DNA of 58,506 bases, from NCBI GenBank assembly GCA_001931905.2, contig MSJI02000660.1, positions 6,700 to 65,205 of the forward strand, given 5' to 3'. The notes under the pieces are model-generated. The model ran no database searches, was not told the origin of the DNA, and saw only the letters and a list, made by a program, of their open reading frames with translations. This stretch comes from Cladosporium sp. IMV 00045. Its lineage: Eukaryota; Ascomycota; Dothideomycetes; Cladosporiales; Cladosporiaceae. Shown in pieces: positions 43,367 to 55,628 of this stretch; the first letter of the stretch is position 1, and each line of letters starts with the position of its first letter. Both the position numbers and the translations under genes were made by a program.

Positions 43367-44143
43367 TGTGGTGGTTGAGTATGTGTTGTTTGTACTAGGA
43401 ATAGAAAGTCGTTCAAGAGTTGAAGAGGCGAGGGTGATGCAGTTGTGTTTGTTGGATTGGTGATGGAGTGGTGTTGAATGCGCAAAGCACGTGAGGTTAC
43501 GACTTTCTTTGGAGAGGTTCAAGTTCGAGCGCAAGCACTCCGTTTCTCACATGACGGACCAGCCCGAAATCCAATCTTCTTCTTTCTCTCTCTCCTATCA
43601 ACTTCTGGAAGGCTACGTCAGTTTCTGATTACATTTACCTCGAATGATTATTCAACAAGCATTCACCTTACCCCATGAGATACGGTTATGTCGCCAATCA
43701 TCTTTGCAAAATGCGATTGAGCGTATGAGCGCAACAGGTAGGCACTATGCCCTGGTGCGTTGGAGGGCTCGAGGGTTAGGGTTATTGTTGGGTTTTTGGT
43801 CGATATAAATTTACCAGCGAAGAAGACGACGTGCTAGGAGGCACATGCCAAAGATGACTCCACAAATACTGCTCAACTAGAAGGAGGATTTTTGGATCGA
43901 TTTGTCTTGCTATTCACTCGATCGCAGTTGCGTCGCACAGTGTCCACATAAACGAAGGGCTGTTATCAGAGCGTTAAAATCGTTTTATTACAGATTGCGT
44001 TCAACTGACAATCGACTCATCCTGTTCGTTCCACATCCAACCCACCACCGAATCATAAACCACAGCCATTCTGATTCCATCTCTTCATCCGAGTCCCACA
44101 ACTCATTAATCCAAACACAATCAACACATAAACCCACCCCCTC
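43367..44143. other. Intergenic region
   Basis: These 777 bp lie upstream of TOM22 and downstream of the cupin gene. I see no supported gene. Confidence 0.4.
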
Positions 44144-44761
44144 TCACCACAACGCACACAACCCCCCCTCCCCCTCCCCCAAAACCGGATCCCTCCCCGG
44201 CCTCTCCGTTCCCCAAACCCCCTCATACCTCCCCTCCGACTCCCCACCCGTGGAAAAATCCCAAACACTTCCTTCCGGATAGGCGCCCATCATCGTGAAC
44301 CCCTCCAACTTCACGCCCCTCAACCCCTCCACGTCAACCTCATGCCCATCCCCCGGCGTGAGCAGCTGCAAACTCGCCTCGGGCAACGTGTGGAAAGTCT
44401 TGTGCGCCGTGCCAGCCGGTAGAATGAAAACATCCCCCGGCGCGGCGTCGAGTTCCACGCCTCCCTCTTCCTTGCCGCCTTCCTCTCCGACGTCTGCGAC
44501 GCCGAAGCGGATTCGCGCCGTTCCTGTGAGCACGACCATGCATTCGTGCGCGGACGAGTGGTAGTGGGAGGTTTGGTCGCGCCCGTACCGCCAAATCCAC
44601 TGCGTTTGCCACCCGTTGGTGGCGAAGGTGGCGTGGAGGTCGAGAGGGTCGCGGTCTTGGGGGGAGGGGAGGAGGGCGCGGTGGTGGATTAGGGGGAGGG
44701 GAGAGTTGGGGATTAAGGGCGTGGGTGGGAGGTGGTAGGTTTTGGTGTCGGTGTGGGGCAT
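44144..44761 (-). CDS. Small cupin-domain protein
   Basis: Intronless, 205 residues from the ATG at 44761; the frame is open farther upstream, but that part is low-complexity and looks like leader. One cupin barrel is visible. 'WIWRYGRDQTSHYHSSAHE' gives the first metal-binding motif (His, His, Glu), and 'GDVFILPAGTAHKTF' is the second motif with its His. 'FTMMGAYPEG' lies in the C-terminal part. This matches the YjlB-like fungal cupins of unknown substrate. The metal ligands appear intact, so an enzymatic or small-molecule-binding role is possible, but no reaction can be assigned. There is no signal peptide, so it is probably cytosolic. The C-terminus is Gly/Glu-rich. Confidence 0.75.
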   Translation of the reverse strand: MPHTDTKTYHLPPTPLIPNSPLPLIHHRALLPSPQDRDPLDLHATFATNGWQTQWIWRYGRDQTSHYHSSAHECMVVLTGTARIRFGVADVGEEGGKEEGGVELDAAPGDVFILPAGTAHKTFHTLPEASLQLLTPGDGHEVDVEGLRGVKLEGFTMMGAYPEGSVWDFSTGGESEGRYEGVWGTERPGRDPVLGEGEGGLCALW

Positions 44762-45407
44762 CGTTGTTTGTGGTTTTATTCTTTTGTGATGGAAACTGAG
44801 GTAGTGATGGGGTTTTCCTTGGTGAGGTGGGAATGGATTGGAATTGGGAGGTTGAGTTTTTTGTTTGCTTTTGCTTGAGATGAGTTGGTTGATTGATTGG
44901 AATAGAAACTGCAATATCGAGAGTTCTGAAGACAAATAAACAAGGTGGTCATCATCTACCAAGATCACCCGGTTAGGTGATGATACCTAGCCCCGCTCTC
45001 TTCATGCTACGGAAGGCGACCCGTCGCTGAAAGAGGTTATTAAACCCGGTCGTCATTACATGCCCTATCGATTTGATCTGTGGGGTTTGGAGATGAATAC
45101 ATGTAGATACATCAAGTTGCAAAGAATCAAGGGTAATAAAACGACCATTGAAAAGTCGTCTGACGCCGAATCAAGCAAGATCTCATAGCCCTGAGAATTC
45201 GTTCATTCTGGAATACATGATAGAACTAGACTGCAGTAATAAGGAGAATACTTAGAAAGCCAAACACCCATAGAGCGAATCCAAAATAGTGACAAGTGAA
45301 CTCCCAGATCCTTCCAGGTGCTTTCCGTACAATGCAAACAGTCATTACCTCATAAAGACCCTCCCAAAAGAAAATAAAAACAACCCCAATCAACACACCA
45401 TCACAAA
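44762..45407. other. Intergenic region
   Basis: About 645 bp between the cupin start and the GTPase stop (both genes on minus). Nothing is recognised. Confidence 0.4.
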
Positions 45408-47445
45408 TCAAGCACCAACCTTCGCCGTAGCCGTGGCGCCAGCACCAGCCGGAATCTCACCCCTTTCAATCCTCTCCCTCTCCTTTGTCGCCTCCGGATT
45501 CAGCGGTTTGTTATAATCATACCCGACCTCCTTCACAATCCCCAGACCCTTCGTACGGCCCTCACGGAACAGAATCCTATCACCAACGGCCAGAAACTCC
45601 GGCCGCTGCACGAATCTGAACGCCACAGTCGCCCGGTCGCCAGTGCGGATGTACGCGCGGTCGATGTCGACGATGGAGCACGTCTGCGAGATGGGGCCGA
45701 CGTGCAGCATGGCCTGGTATTTGGTGCGGATGGTGGTGGCGTGCGAGAGGATGAGCACTTCGGCGATGAACTCCCTGTGCACTTTGGGCTGGGGAGCGGG
45801 CAGGTTTGGGTTGGTTTCGGATTTGGCGAGGAGGACGACCATGCCTTTGCGCACGTCTTTGCGCCGCACGCCGCGAAGGGCGAAGGATGCGGATTGTCCC
45901 GCCGAGCAGCCGGGGACGGAGATGCGCTTGCGCTCGATGGAGCGGATTTTGGTGGTTGTGAATTGGCCTAGTGAGTCGGGTCCGACGAGGACTGTGTCTC
46001 CCGCGTGCACGACACCAGATTTGACGACGCCGCTCACGACTGTGCCCACGAAGGGGACGGAGAAGGTGTCGTTGACGTGGAATTCAAAAGGCGCGTCGAT
46101 GTCGTATTTGCCGTGATGTGGTAGAATGTTCAAGAACTCGCGCACGAGATCGACGTGCTCGCCGGTGACGTTCGAGACCTGGAAGATGGGGCAGATGCGC
46201 TGGCTGACGAATTCCGAAGCCGTGTTGACGCAGTCCTCGCGGTTCTTGATGAAGATCGGGATCTTGCGAGCGCCGGGAGATTTGAGGATTTTGGTGAGCT
46301 GGGTCAAGGTCTGTTGGAGAATCTGGGGCGGGCAGATGTCGATTTTGGTGACGACCACCATGACGGGGACGTTCAAGGCAAGCGCGATGCCGAGGTGTTC
46401 CTTGGACATGCCGATCAGACCATTGTTCGCAGCAACCATGAGCAAGCAGTAGTTGGGCTCAGAGCTGAGAAGACCGAAGACGGTAGTGCGCAAGTAGCGC
46501 TCGTGGCCCGCCAGATCCGTGAACGAGATGACCTTCGCGCTACGCTTGCCGATTTCCTCCCACCCAAGTTTGCGACCAGGAACGCCAGAGACGACAACCT
46601 CGCCTCTGGTGTCGAAGCCCATGATCTCCATACCCACGGACGAAGTTCTTCCAGACTCGACTTCGTGCTTATGTCGGAAGAGGTTGACACGCGCTTTGCC
46701 CCTACCATCGTCCATCTCGCCCTTAACCAGCACACCCAGCATAGTACTCTTGCCAGCGTCGACATTGCCCACCACAGCGACTCTTGTCTCGATCGTGTCA
46801 TCAATCCCCTTCGGCTGTCTCCGAATCATCAGCTTGCCCATACAGCCAGGCTCACGCTTCTGCTCGTTGCCAACATCCACGGGACTGTCCTTCACGTTCT
46901 TCGTCATGAGCATCTTCCAGTCCGCCCCAATAGTCTTCAGCACCGCCTGCACCCGCTCCAGCGCAGCTTCCCACTCCTGCTCGGAAAGCGCCTGCGAATC
47001 GCCGCTGTCTTCCAGCCCGACGTCGAACAAGCACTCGCCGTAGCCCTCATGTATCCTCCCCTCAATGATCGATTGTAGTTGCTTTGACTTCTCTTCCACA
47101 TCTTCGTCGCCGAGTAGTAGGTCCTTTAAGCGCACTTTGGGCTTGTCATCGTTCAGATCGAGGGTGTCGAGGATGTCGAGCTCGGCGTGCTCGGTTTTCG
47201 CGCCGTCGTCCTTGTTCGCTGTTTTGCTCTGCAGAGGGAGCCGTCGGTGTGCCTGTTGCTGCTCGACGTAGTCGGCGAAGTCGCTGAGTGCCTGTGAGGT
47301 CGGTCCGTCAGATTGAACATCACCTTGAGCTGTGCAATGCTACAGCCATGCTCCAGTGAGGTCGTCATACCGATTCGCCAGCCCGCCGCTCTTGCGCCGA
47401 GTGGGGCGCATTTGCGTGCTTGTAACGCTCTTGTCGAGTCGCCAT
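45408..47445 (-). CDS. GTPBP1/GTPBP2-like translational GTPase
   Basis: Exons 47445..47371 and 47291..45408 encode 652 residues; the 79-nt intron has GTATGA, a CTGAC branch point and CAG, phase 0. The protein belongs to the EF-Tu/eEF1A-like GTPases related to animal GTPBP1/2, cytosolic factors tied to ribosome rescue and mRNA surveillance. G1 is 'GNVDAGKST' (residues 200-208). The switch region is 'VESGRTSSVGMEIMGFD', G3 'DLAGHE' and G4 'TKID'. A domain II-like barrel follows ('VPFVGTVVSGVVKSGVVHAGD'), then domain III ('REFIAEVLILSH', 'GDRATVAFRF'). The N-terminal 190 residues are acidic and family-specific. The frame upstream of 47135 is continuous through a GTG codon, so the ATG at 47445 is chosen. 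Confidence 0.86.
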
Positions 47446-47907
47446 GGTGGTAGTAGGTGGTGAGGCTGTGTTGCCGGTGGATTCAAAGTTTCTTATCGGA
47501 TGTTCGAGATCAATGCGATATTCGTAGGATCATGTCTGCTCGGTGATTGTAGGGAAGTGTAGAGGAGGGAGCTTGATGAGATGTGGCGATTGATATGGAA
47601 GCTTAAGACTAAAGTTGGTATAGAGCATCTGGTGGAGTCATTTCCCCACAGCTTGCAGTGTCATCGATTCTCCACCGCAGCGGCGACGTCGAGATGCGAT
47701 GACTGGTCTTTCGAATCATTGAAATGCACGCTTCTGATTGACTGGACTTCAAGTTCTTGTTGGCGGTGTCTATATGAAGAGTGTCAAGCGAGCAGCATTG
47801 ACATGTGATACTCGTATCACCGCTCGTGGCTAAGAGAGCGGTTTCTAGAATGTACGAGACTTGCTGCATTCTTTTCATACATGTCATCAAACTACACGCT
47901 TCCAATT
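47446..47907. other. Intergenic region
   Basis: These 462 bp lie between the GTPase start and the glyoxalase II stop. Small ORFs on both strands overlap; none is convincing. Confidence 0.4.
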
Positions 47908-49257
47908 TTACATCGAGTTCTTCGCCTCTCTGAGAGCTGCCATCACTTCCACACGTCCAGTCTTGCCAGTGAACTTCTGGATCTCGGGGTCCTGTAAGAG
48001 TGTTTAGCTTTGTGTCTGTCGTTGGAACGTGCGATTGTACTTACGTCAAGTCTCATAAAGACGTTGTGTTTCTGATGAGAATATCAGCGTTTGGCTTCGA
48101 TAAGAGAAAAATGTCTGACAAACCTTTTCGTCACCAATAGTGAACTTTCCCTGAGTCTGCTTGTTGGCGTTGGTGAAAGCCTCGAGCTGCTTGACAGGCT
48201 CCGACTGCAAGACCTTGATGCCGAACTTGACATTGCCCTTGGTGTATTCATGGCCGGGCTGGGATGGCAATCAGTACTTGTGCCGTAGGAAACGAAAAGC
48301 ATAGGGTCAATATACGTAAACCTTGGTGTCGTCCGGGAGAGCAGCGAGCGTTTGATTAAGCGCCTTGTCCATCTCCTCGGCGTTGCCTTCGAAGAAACGA
48401 CCGCAGCCTGATGTACATACTGTTAACACAGCATATGCGCAAATGGACTTGATAATGAACTCACCACCAATGAACAGCGTGTCGCCGGTGAAGACGGCAC
48501 GCTCGTTTCCATCCTCAAACAGATAGCAGATGCTATCTTGAGTGTGGCAAGGAGTGTGCAAGGCCTTCACCTTGATACCCTCGCCAATCATGAAAGTGTC
48601 GCCATGTTTGGGAGTTCGAGTGACTTTGTCGCAGTCTCTGCCGCCGATGATGGGCAGCGGGTAGCTCTTGAGGACCTCGGCGTTTCCGCCAGCATGGTCG
48701 TGATGGCTGAACAACAATGAGCCTTGCAATTTCTGAGTTGCGGCGATTGCACTCACTGGTGGGTGTTGATGATGTTGGTCAATTTGATGCCGCCATCTGT
48801 GGCTTTCTTCAGGTGAGGGAGGACTCTGCTCGATAGTGAGCTACTGCTGGTTCTCCAATTGAATGGGCCACGAACTCAGATGGGTTCGCAGGATCAATGA
48901 TGACAGCCTGCTTGCTCTTGTCGTCGGTAACGAGGTAGGCATAGTTGTTGCCGCTCCCCTCCCCTAGACGAGTCAGCTTTCATACACAATCGAGAGCCAC
49001 GAACACCGGCTGACTAGCTACGAGGAGGATTGGCAATTCGACTGCTTTTGCCTGTTTTGGTATTTTGGGAGATAATGCTTACACATGGGAATTGATTGGA
49101 TATGCATCTTTCTAGCAACTGAGGGCTGTATTATCGCAAGTAATCAGCATTCGAGCAACGTCTGATGCAGCACTTGATGAGAGGCATTTCCTACAGCGAC
49201 GAAAGCCGAGCCGACAGGTCGTGTGATAGCACGCTTGATGAGATTCAGCAAGCTCAT
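47908..49257 (-). CDS. GLO2: Hydroxyacylglutathione hydrolase (glyoxalase II), nine exons
   Basis: Exons 49257..49195, 49125..49083, 48963..48876, 48825..48757, 48706..48465, 48407..48316, 48258..48124, 48071..48045 and 47991..47908 sum to 843 nt, 280 residues, in one frame. The enzyme hydrolyses S-D-lactoylglutathione to D-lactate and glutathione, the second step of methylglyoxal removal. The metallo-beta-lactamase fold shows 'THHHHDHAGG' (residues 86-95), 'HTPCHTQDSICY', 'FTGDTLFIGGCGRFFEG' and 'VYPGHEYT', so both metal sites are complete. Residues 1-28 ('LLNLIKRAITRPVGSAF') look like a mitochondrial presequence, and an internal Met (MHIQSIPMW) matches the usual cytosolic start. One exon is only 27 nt. 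Intron donors include GTTCGT and GTATAT, which are weaker than average. Confidence 0.92.
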
Positions 49258-51675
49258 CGGCGACTGGATGGTGTTAGGTGTGGATGTGCCGCTGTGCGTG
49301 CGTGAGAGATGGTTGGTCTATATCGTGTAGCTGGCGCGGCTGGTTCATGTGTAGGTGCAAGCCTGATGTCACAGCGATGCGTGGAAAGCTCGCTTATGTG
49401 TTTTGCCGAGGAACATCACGATCGAGAGCTTCAGCAGATGGGGATTTAATATTGAGATACCATGGAGTGACAAATTTATTGGATCATTCCGTAACATCGG
49501 AATCACGAGGAATCGCATGGTTTGACTTGAGCACTCGATGTGGTTTTCTGGCAGATTGTTCTGTTGCTCGGAATGCTACCACCGAGATGTTTCGCTGCGT
49601 ACGTAACACCAAAAATCGATCTCAATGTTGAGTAAAAGTCGTCGCCTGAGTAAATTAGGTACCTACATCTAGGTACCTCATAACGTTTTTCGAGAGTTCA
49701 CAGCCTTTGTTTGACCAAGACAGATCCTACGGCATCTTCTTCGGGTGTCTGCAAAGGAATAATCACAGGTCGAGTCATACCGACGTTTCATGATATTATT
49801 GTTTGCTGCAAAGTGATCCCTGGAAGGCGACGGTTCCCTTGCCTTGTGGCGTCGACGGTGTGATTTGTCTTCCGCCTGGTCGCGATCGTGATGGCAGACT
49901 TGAGGAACGCTCAGACCATCCTGGGGCGAATAGAATGACAGAAGTGCTGGTGGATGATTGATTGTACGAGCACAAAGGTCTCAACAGTGAGAGAGGTACC
50001 TAGCCATACTCGTGTGATATGGTACGACAAAATCAAGATTCCTTTGAGAGTATCTAGGATAGGTGTCTGAACCATGTACGGTCTTCCATGAAATCTCGCA
50101 CACATACCTAGGATCCGGCTTCCTAATGTCAAAAGTCTTGTCTTGGTAATTATCAAACTACGGTCACCCGTAGTCAGCTCACGGCGGAGGCGGCGACACG
50201 CCGTCCGCCTGCGATAGACCTCGCAAGCTTCATTTTCAAATCCCGCGCTAGCGTTTGTTGCGGTCATACTTCGCTCAGAGTTGCGTTCTCGCTCGCCTCT
50301 TCACCCATCTCTTCTTCGCCTCCCATCCACGCCGCCTTTCCTATTCTTCTCACAAACCATCGACAACAACCTGCAAGCGCGCATTAACCAGTTCATACGA
50401 TTTTTGGGAATTATCTTTCGATGCGATCCGGATCGATTAGGGACATTTCTGACAATTTCGACTCGTACTGTCGCGTCGTGCGGTCGCAATCTGCTGTTTG
50501 GTGGCAATGCGATTCTTTCAGCGAAACCGGCCTCTCCTCTGGACTCAGGATGGATCTGGCTGCGACTAGCGATGTGAGAGAATGATCTGGACACAACATT
50601 ATTGCTACTGGATTTTCCATGATGTTGTCGATGCAACTGGATGCGCGGTGTGGTGTTGTGGTGGTGTGTTGGTGAAGGGGTGACAACCTGGGCAGCCAAC
50701 GCCATACCATACGAAGCCGAAGCCAAAGCCAACCACAACACTACGATTTCACGAGGATCATGAGACACCTCAATATCTCCAATACATGCTTGGGAACATT
50801 GCTGGCCACTGTCTAAGGTCTCGGGTTGGACCACAGCAACCAAATGGAACCGTTCACTGCCACCGCGAAGCCAGCAATGGTTCATACCGGACCACGCGAA
50901 CTTCACTACGAATACCAAGCGCTGTGTGATGTACCAGACATCTACTAGTATTCAGTACTGCAAACAACACCATATCTGGAGAGGACCAGCAAATCCCGGC
51001 TGCCGAAGAATCTCAAATTTTGGAGTCGCGGCACCGGGCTTCGCCACCTTCATGCGGGCTACGCTTACCATCTTCGCCACTAGCAAGCGTAGAATACTAG
51101 CGTGTGCTAGAGGACTACCCTGCTGCCGCTTTGCGCCTGATCTTACATCGATATCTGACTTGACAAGTCCAAAGGCCTAGATTCAGACCGAGAGATATCT
51201 GACATGCCTATCTGGAATGCAAGTATGAGCTGGACCTTGGACATGGGTTCAAGGCCGCTCACTCGAAGGGCTTCGCATTTTTTGGGTTCACTTGTTTGCA
51301 CCATCTGGATCGGAGCTACAGTTACCAAGAGGATCACACTACGCTTTTGCTCAAAGGAAGAAAACTTCGTTTTTCGCGATACCATGAACTGGACCGCCGC
51401 ATAAGATGTTATGCTAGTAAAGACAAAAAGGACGGAAGAAGTACTGATGAGTCTGTGCTCCTCACACTCAAGGTTCGAACGCCAATCGCCACCCACTTCA
51501 AATTAGAACGCCAACGCTAAAGAAACGACATAGCTCTCGTGAGCAAGAAGAATTTTCGCCATAACATCTTCAGTCCAAGCCAACAAAAAGCGAAAGCAAA
51601 ACGCCTCCGCTTGCCTGACAGGCAAAAGCATCGTCGGCTTTTCAAGCACGTATCCTCGCCATGAAGGTTGACACG
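49258..51675. other. Gene-poor stretch of 2.4 kb
   Basis: No ORF shows a family motif or plausible start. The longest (50301..50918, minus) begins at TTG and is low-complexity. The palindrome AGGTACCT occurs at 49657-49664, 49671-49678 and 49994-50001. A non-coding RNA or UTR cannot be excluded. Confidence 0.45.
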
Positions 51676-52847
51676 TCAAGGTTGAGAGAAACCCTGGTCG
51701 CCATATCCAGGAGGCATGTCGAAACCAAAATGTGGCGAGCCTTCCTGGCTCTGCATGCCTCCTATATCATTGGGTGTGGTCACCGATGTGAAAGCGAAAT
51801 TGGACGGATTCCCGAACGAGTTCTGCTGTGGAGACATCCTTCCCATGCCTGGTGGTGATCGCATGTATGAAAGCGACCTCCCGCCTGCGCCACCATAACC
51901 CATCGTGGGTGATGGGACATCCACGCCCATGGCAACTCTCTTCGCCTGGTTGACGTTGTACCGTGCGATCTGGCAGTTGCAGTCTTGGTGATTGAGCGCG
52001 TGTGTGCGCAAACCAGTCAGTTCACCGCGGAGATCCTGCACCTGCTTCTTCAGAGAAGAGTTCATTGCGCTGAGCTTGCGATGCTTGACCTCGATGTCCT
52101 CGATGTTCTCTTTCTTCTTCGCGCGACACTTGGCAGCCGCGAGTCTGTTCTTCTCGCGATACTTCTCCTTCTTGTCGCCGGTCTGGCCTTCCTCATCGCT
52201 ATCATCTGGATTACTTGGTTGGCTGTCTTTGCGCATCTTCTTGGTCTTTGCGTGTCGCTGGTTCGCCGCATTGCGGGCGCGTTCTGACTTGTCGCTCTTC
52301 GCCCTCTCAGCGGCTTGCGACACGGCGGACTCAGCACTCGTGGGTTTGGGTGCGAACTCGGTGACTGCATCATCTGGAGGTGTTATTTGTCCAAACTGCT
52401 GCTTGACGCTCCTGCGATTCTGCACAATCTGCTGCATGGCGTTCGCGTCTGGAAATGTGCCACCCATCCCGTCGACGGGTGTGTTGTCCTCTTGCCAGAG
52501 ATTGCTAGGATTATACGGCTGGCCAAAAGGCCCAGGATCTTGCATGAACTGGTTGTCGTTTTCGGGGAAAGAGAAGTCTGGATCAAAACTGGAAGCAAAT
52601 TACGTCAGCGTGTGCGGCGGAAAGCAGCGAAAGTTGGTGCATGAGCTTACCTGGTGCCGTTCATGGGGTTGAAAAATGACTGCTGGTTGGGTGCTTGAGG
52701 TGAGCCCATGGTTTCGTGCAGGCCGCGCTGGTTGTCGCCAGTCTCTGCGAATCTGTAGGTCGACTGTGGCTCAAACATGGGATCGTGGAGGGTTTGCGCA
52801 AAGGCTTCGTCGGAATGCGCGCTGCGCGGCGAGAAGCGGTCGTCCAT
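51676..52847 (-). CDS. bZIP transcription factor
   Basis: Exons 52847..52651 and 52588..51676 encode 369 residues; the 62-nt intron has GTAAGC and CAG. The basic region is 'REKNRLAAAKCRAKKKENI' (about residues 210-228, with the invariant Asn and Arg of NxxAAxxCR). Leucine-zipper heptads run to about residue 262 (LSAMNSSLKKQVQDLRGEL). The segment after the zipper, 'HALNHQDCNCQIARYN', is typical of fungal ATF/CREB-type factors. A Lys/Arg-rich region (about 160-190) may hold the nuclear signal, and the C-terminus is Gly/Pro/Ser-rich. A nuclear DNA-binding regulator is certain by class, while the targets and the ortholog are not. The start at 52847 has a good context. No upstream ATG appears in the first 130 bp of leader. 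Confidence 0.88.
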
Positions 52848-55628
52848 GGTCTATTGCTTCTCAAGGACTTGCACAGGCTTAACAGCCTCTGGGTCCTTGC
52901 TGGTACTGATGGCGCCTACAGTGAGGCGATGTGGCTGTGATGGTCTCCTTGGGCTGGCGCAGAAGTACGGCTTGCGTGAGCAACGTGCGTCTTGTCTGAA
53001 ATGGGAAATCGCCAAAGGTGAGACGGTAGGTTTCTGTAGGCGCTTTGACGTGCAGATAGTGCACCAGATGTGAGTATGATGGTGATGCCGGCGTGATTGC
53101 GCGAATGTGAGGTCTCTGCGATGCTGCTTTTCGAGGTGGCAAAAGCGCTGTCGCGCGGGGACGGAGTTGGAAGCGCGCGGGCGGCGCAGGTGGCAGTTCT
53201 CAGCGAGCAATCAGCGATCGCCGCTGCTGGACTTGGGCTGGTGTGGACCGGCTTCCTGAATTCTGGTCTTCTGCTACTGTCTGTCTCTGACGGAATGCGC
53301 TGGCAGGTTCGGGGAAGTCTTGGGACAAGAGAAACGGTAAGTGTCGTGTTGCAATAATTTTATTGTGCAAAATGGTAAGCGACAGCAATATGAAACTTCT
53401 ACGCTGCGTGGAACTGGTTGATCGCTTCGCAAGCCTTCGTGAACATTCAACCACTCTTCCATCTCGCCACCCTGGCACTCACAGCCAGCAACCCTAGCAA
53501 GCACCCCGGTTTTCTCGACGTCAGGCGCACATCCTTACTCTGCCAGCCCATTCGCGTGCCGCGGCGGGTACCCTCAGAACCCACTCTGCAATTATAATGT
53601 GCATGGTTTGGTGCTCGAGAGCGACCCGACTCGTGCTTATCTCGCCCAGCTCGCCATCAGAGGTTGCTTGCCACTTGTGGGAGCATCACACAGTCGTAGG
53701 TTTTGCGTCGATGGCATGTCATGAGTTTGATGTTTCCCCATGGACCTGGGTGAACACTGAGCTTAATCCTGGGCAGCTGATGACGATAGAAGCTCGGAGA
53801 AGACTCCATCTCTCAGGGACCTTGGGAGAAACGAGACAGCTTAGACGCCTGATAGGCTGAACGGGTGGGTCTATGCCAGAAACACGTCGGCGGGCTCTCC
53901 GTGTCCGTCTAGAAGCATTGGGAACTGCACCTGTGACATCCCACTCTAGGAAATATCGTCACGGCCGTGCGTAGAACGTTAGCTTCTGGCTTTCCACGTG
54001 CCTTGAGTAGGTATATCGCATCAAGAAGGAATCTCGTTCAACAACGAGCAGTCTTTCGACCGTCAAGCCTTCAAATCCGCAATACAACCACTCTCGGACC
54101 ATCGCGATCGCACTCGACAAACTCGGGCCCAAGCATTTCAGTGCAGTTGCTGCAAGTGTGACGCACGATGATCAACGGCCATTGGCTCCAGCCTCAGCTT
54201 TCGAAGAGTGCACGACAGAATCACCCGGTTGCTGCACATCGCAACCGCGCCCACGGTGACCACGGCATTTACCAGATGTGTTAGGGCAGTCTTGATCCAT
54301 CGCCGTTGAAGGTGCAATCGTCGATCGTCAGCTCGCTCGCTCGCTGCAGGAAACAAGATGCCGCGTGCCTAAGCAGAATTTACAAGATCTGCTCCGCTAC
54401 GAGTTGCGAGGTCCGCAGTTCCTGGCTCCCAATGGCTCCTCTCCCACTTCCCCGGCCGGCGAGACTTTACCTTATTTTTGACGAATTCTCGGCAAACTCT
54501 CGAGGGTTTGCGTGCGAGCAAAACATGAGGCCAACGACATGGCTCGATGCGCCAGTCCTTCTCCACCTGACAAAGCGGCTAAGCCATGCCTCAGCCGTCG
54601 GCGCCATCGCCGTCGCTGGAGAGAAAACTCGCAAAAGTGGAGCTCCTCGGCCGCAGATTCCGCCCTCGAATCGAAAAGTCGCAGGAAATCATGCATATCT
54701 GCCCTTGCGAGCCCATCCAGGCGAAAATCTTACGCCTTTGTGGAGAGCTCGTGCGTGGCTTGTCTGTCACCGATTCTGGTAAACGCGTTTTCCCTGGTCT
54801 AGAACTCCTCCAGGCTTGTCGACTCCGGACGTCTGCCCCTCGCAGCCGTGCCGCTTTTGCACCGCCGCTGTGGTCATGATGTCTTCTGCCGAACTTGTTG
54901 GTGAATATTACGGATTGATTACATACCAAGACGTGTGTTGCCTCTCGTTAGGCCTGCGTGTCGATGACCATGGGCTGGCATCTTGCTTGTAAGACCGCCT
55001 TGAGTGATTGACGCGTGACGAGGCAGCCGATGCATATACTGTGACAGGCGAACAGGAACGGCGTGGCAGTTTGAGGCTCTCCTCAACGTGGCTTATCGGT
55101 AGTACATGGAAACTTCTACAGATGACTTCAGCGGTAGTGGTAGTGGATTGTCTCTAGACATCAGCTCTCTCGTTCTTCAGTAAACATTGCTGGCACGCTA
55201 ACATCAGCTCGGAAACCCAAACTTCATTCGCCCAGAGAGACACAAGACAGGCATGGTCAAATCAAAGGTTTGCAACAATTCCTTACGTTATTTTAACTTA
55301 CAATTGTATCCTCTTTCAGCAACGACACCGACCGCCTGCGCAAACGCCTGACTCAGAAAAGATAACACATCCTGCGTGACAGACGACGAAAAATTCAACA
55401 GTCTCGATCCAGCACCGATATGCTTTGAAAGACACGATCCTCAGACAACTGTTGCTGATAATAGTATCCCAAGACGATGGTAGGCTCTGTTGTCCAGCCA
55501 TCAACTTGATCCACTGCACGACTTCTGTGCCCAACATGACCGAGCTTGAAACGCGCACGGAGATGCGCTCGTGCTCTGGCGAAGACAAGGAGCAACGAGG
55601 AATCATAACATCGTTCAGCTCGCTCGCT
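52848..55628. other. Gene-poor stretch of 2.8 kb
   Basis: Holds the bZIP promoter. Several overlapping ORFs at 54306-54929 on both strands (for example 54586..54879, plus, from an ATG) are open in more than one frame, and none has a recognisable motif, so no gene is called. Nothing else is seen. Confidence 0.4.

Noticed and set aside
50301..50918. 205-codon minus-strand ORF in a gene-poor stretch
   Set aside because: Starts at TTG, is low-complexity, has no motif, and other frames here are also open.
53967..54161. Arg/Ser-rich ORF resembling a mitochondrial presequence
   Set aside because: It begins at GTG, ends after 64 codons and leads into no recognisable mature domain or splice donor that would extend it convincingly.
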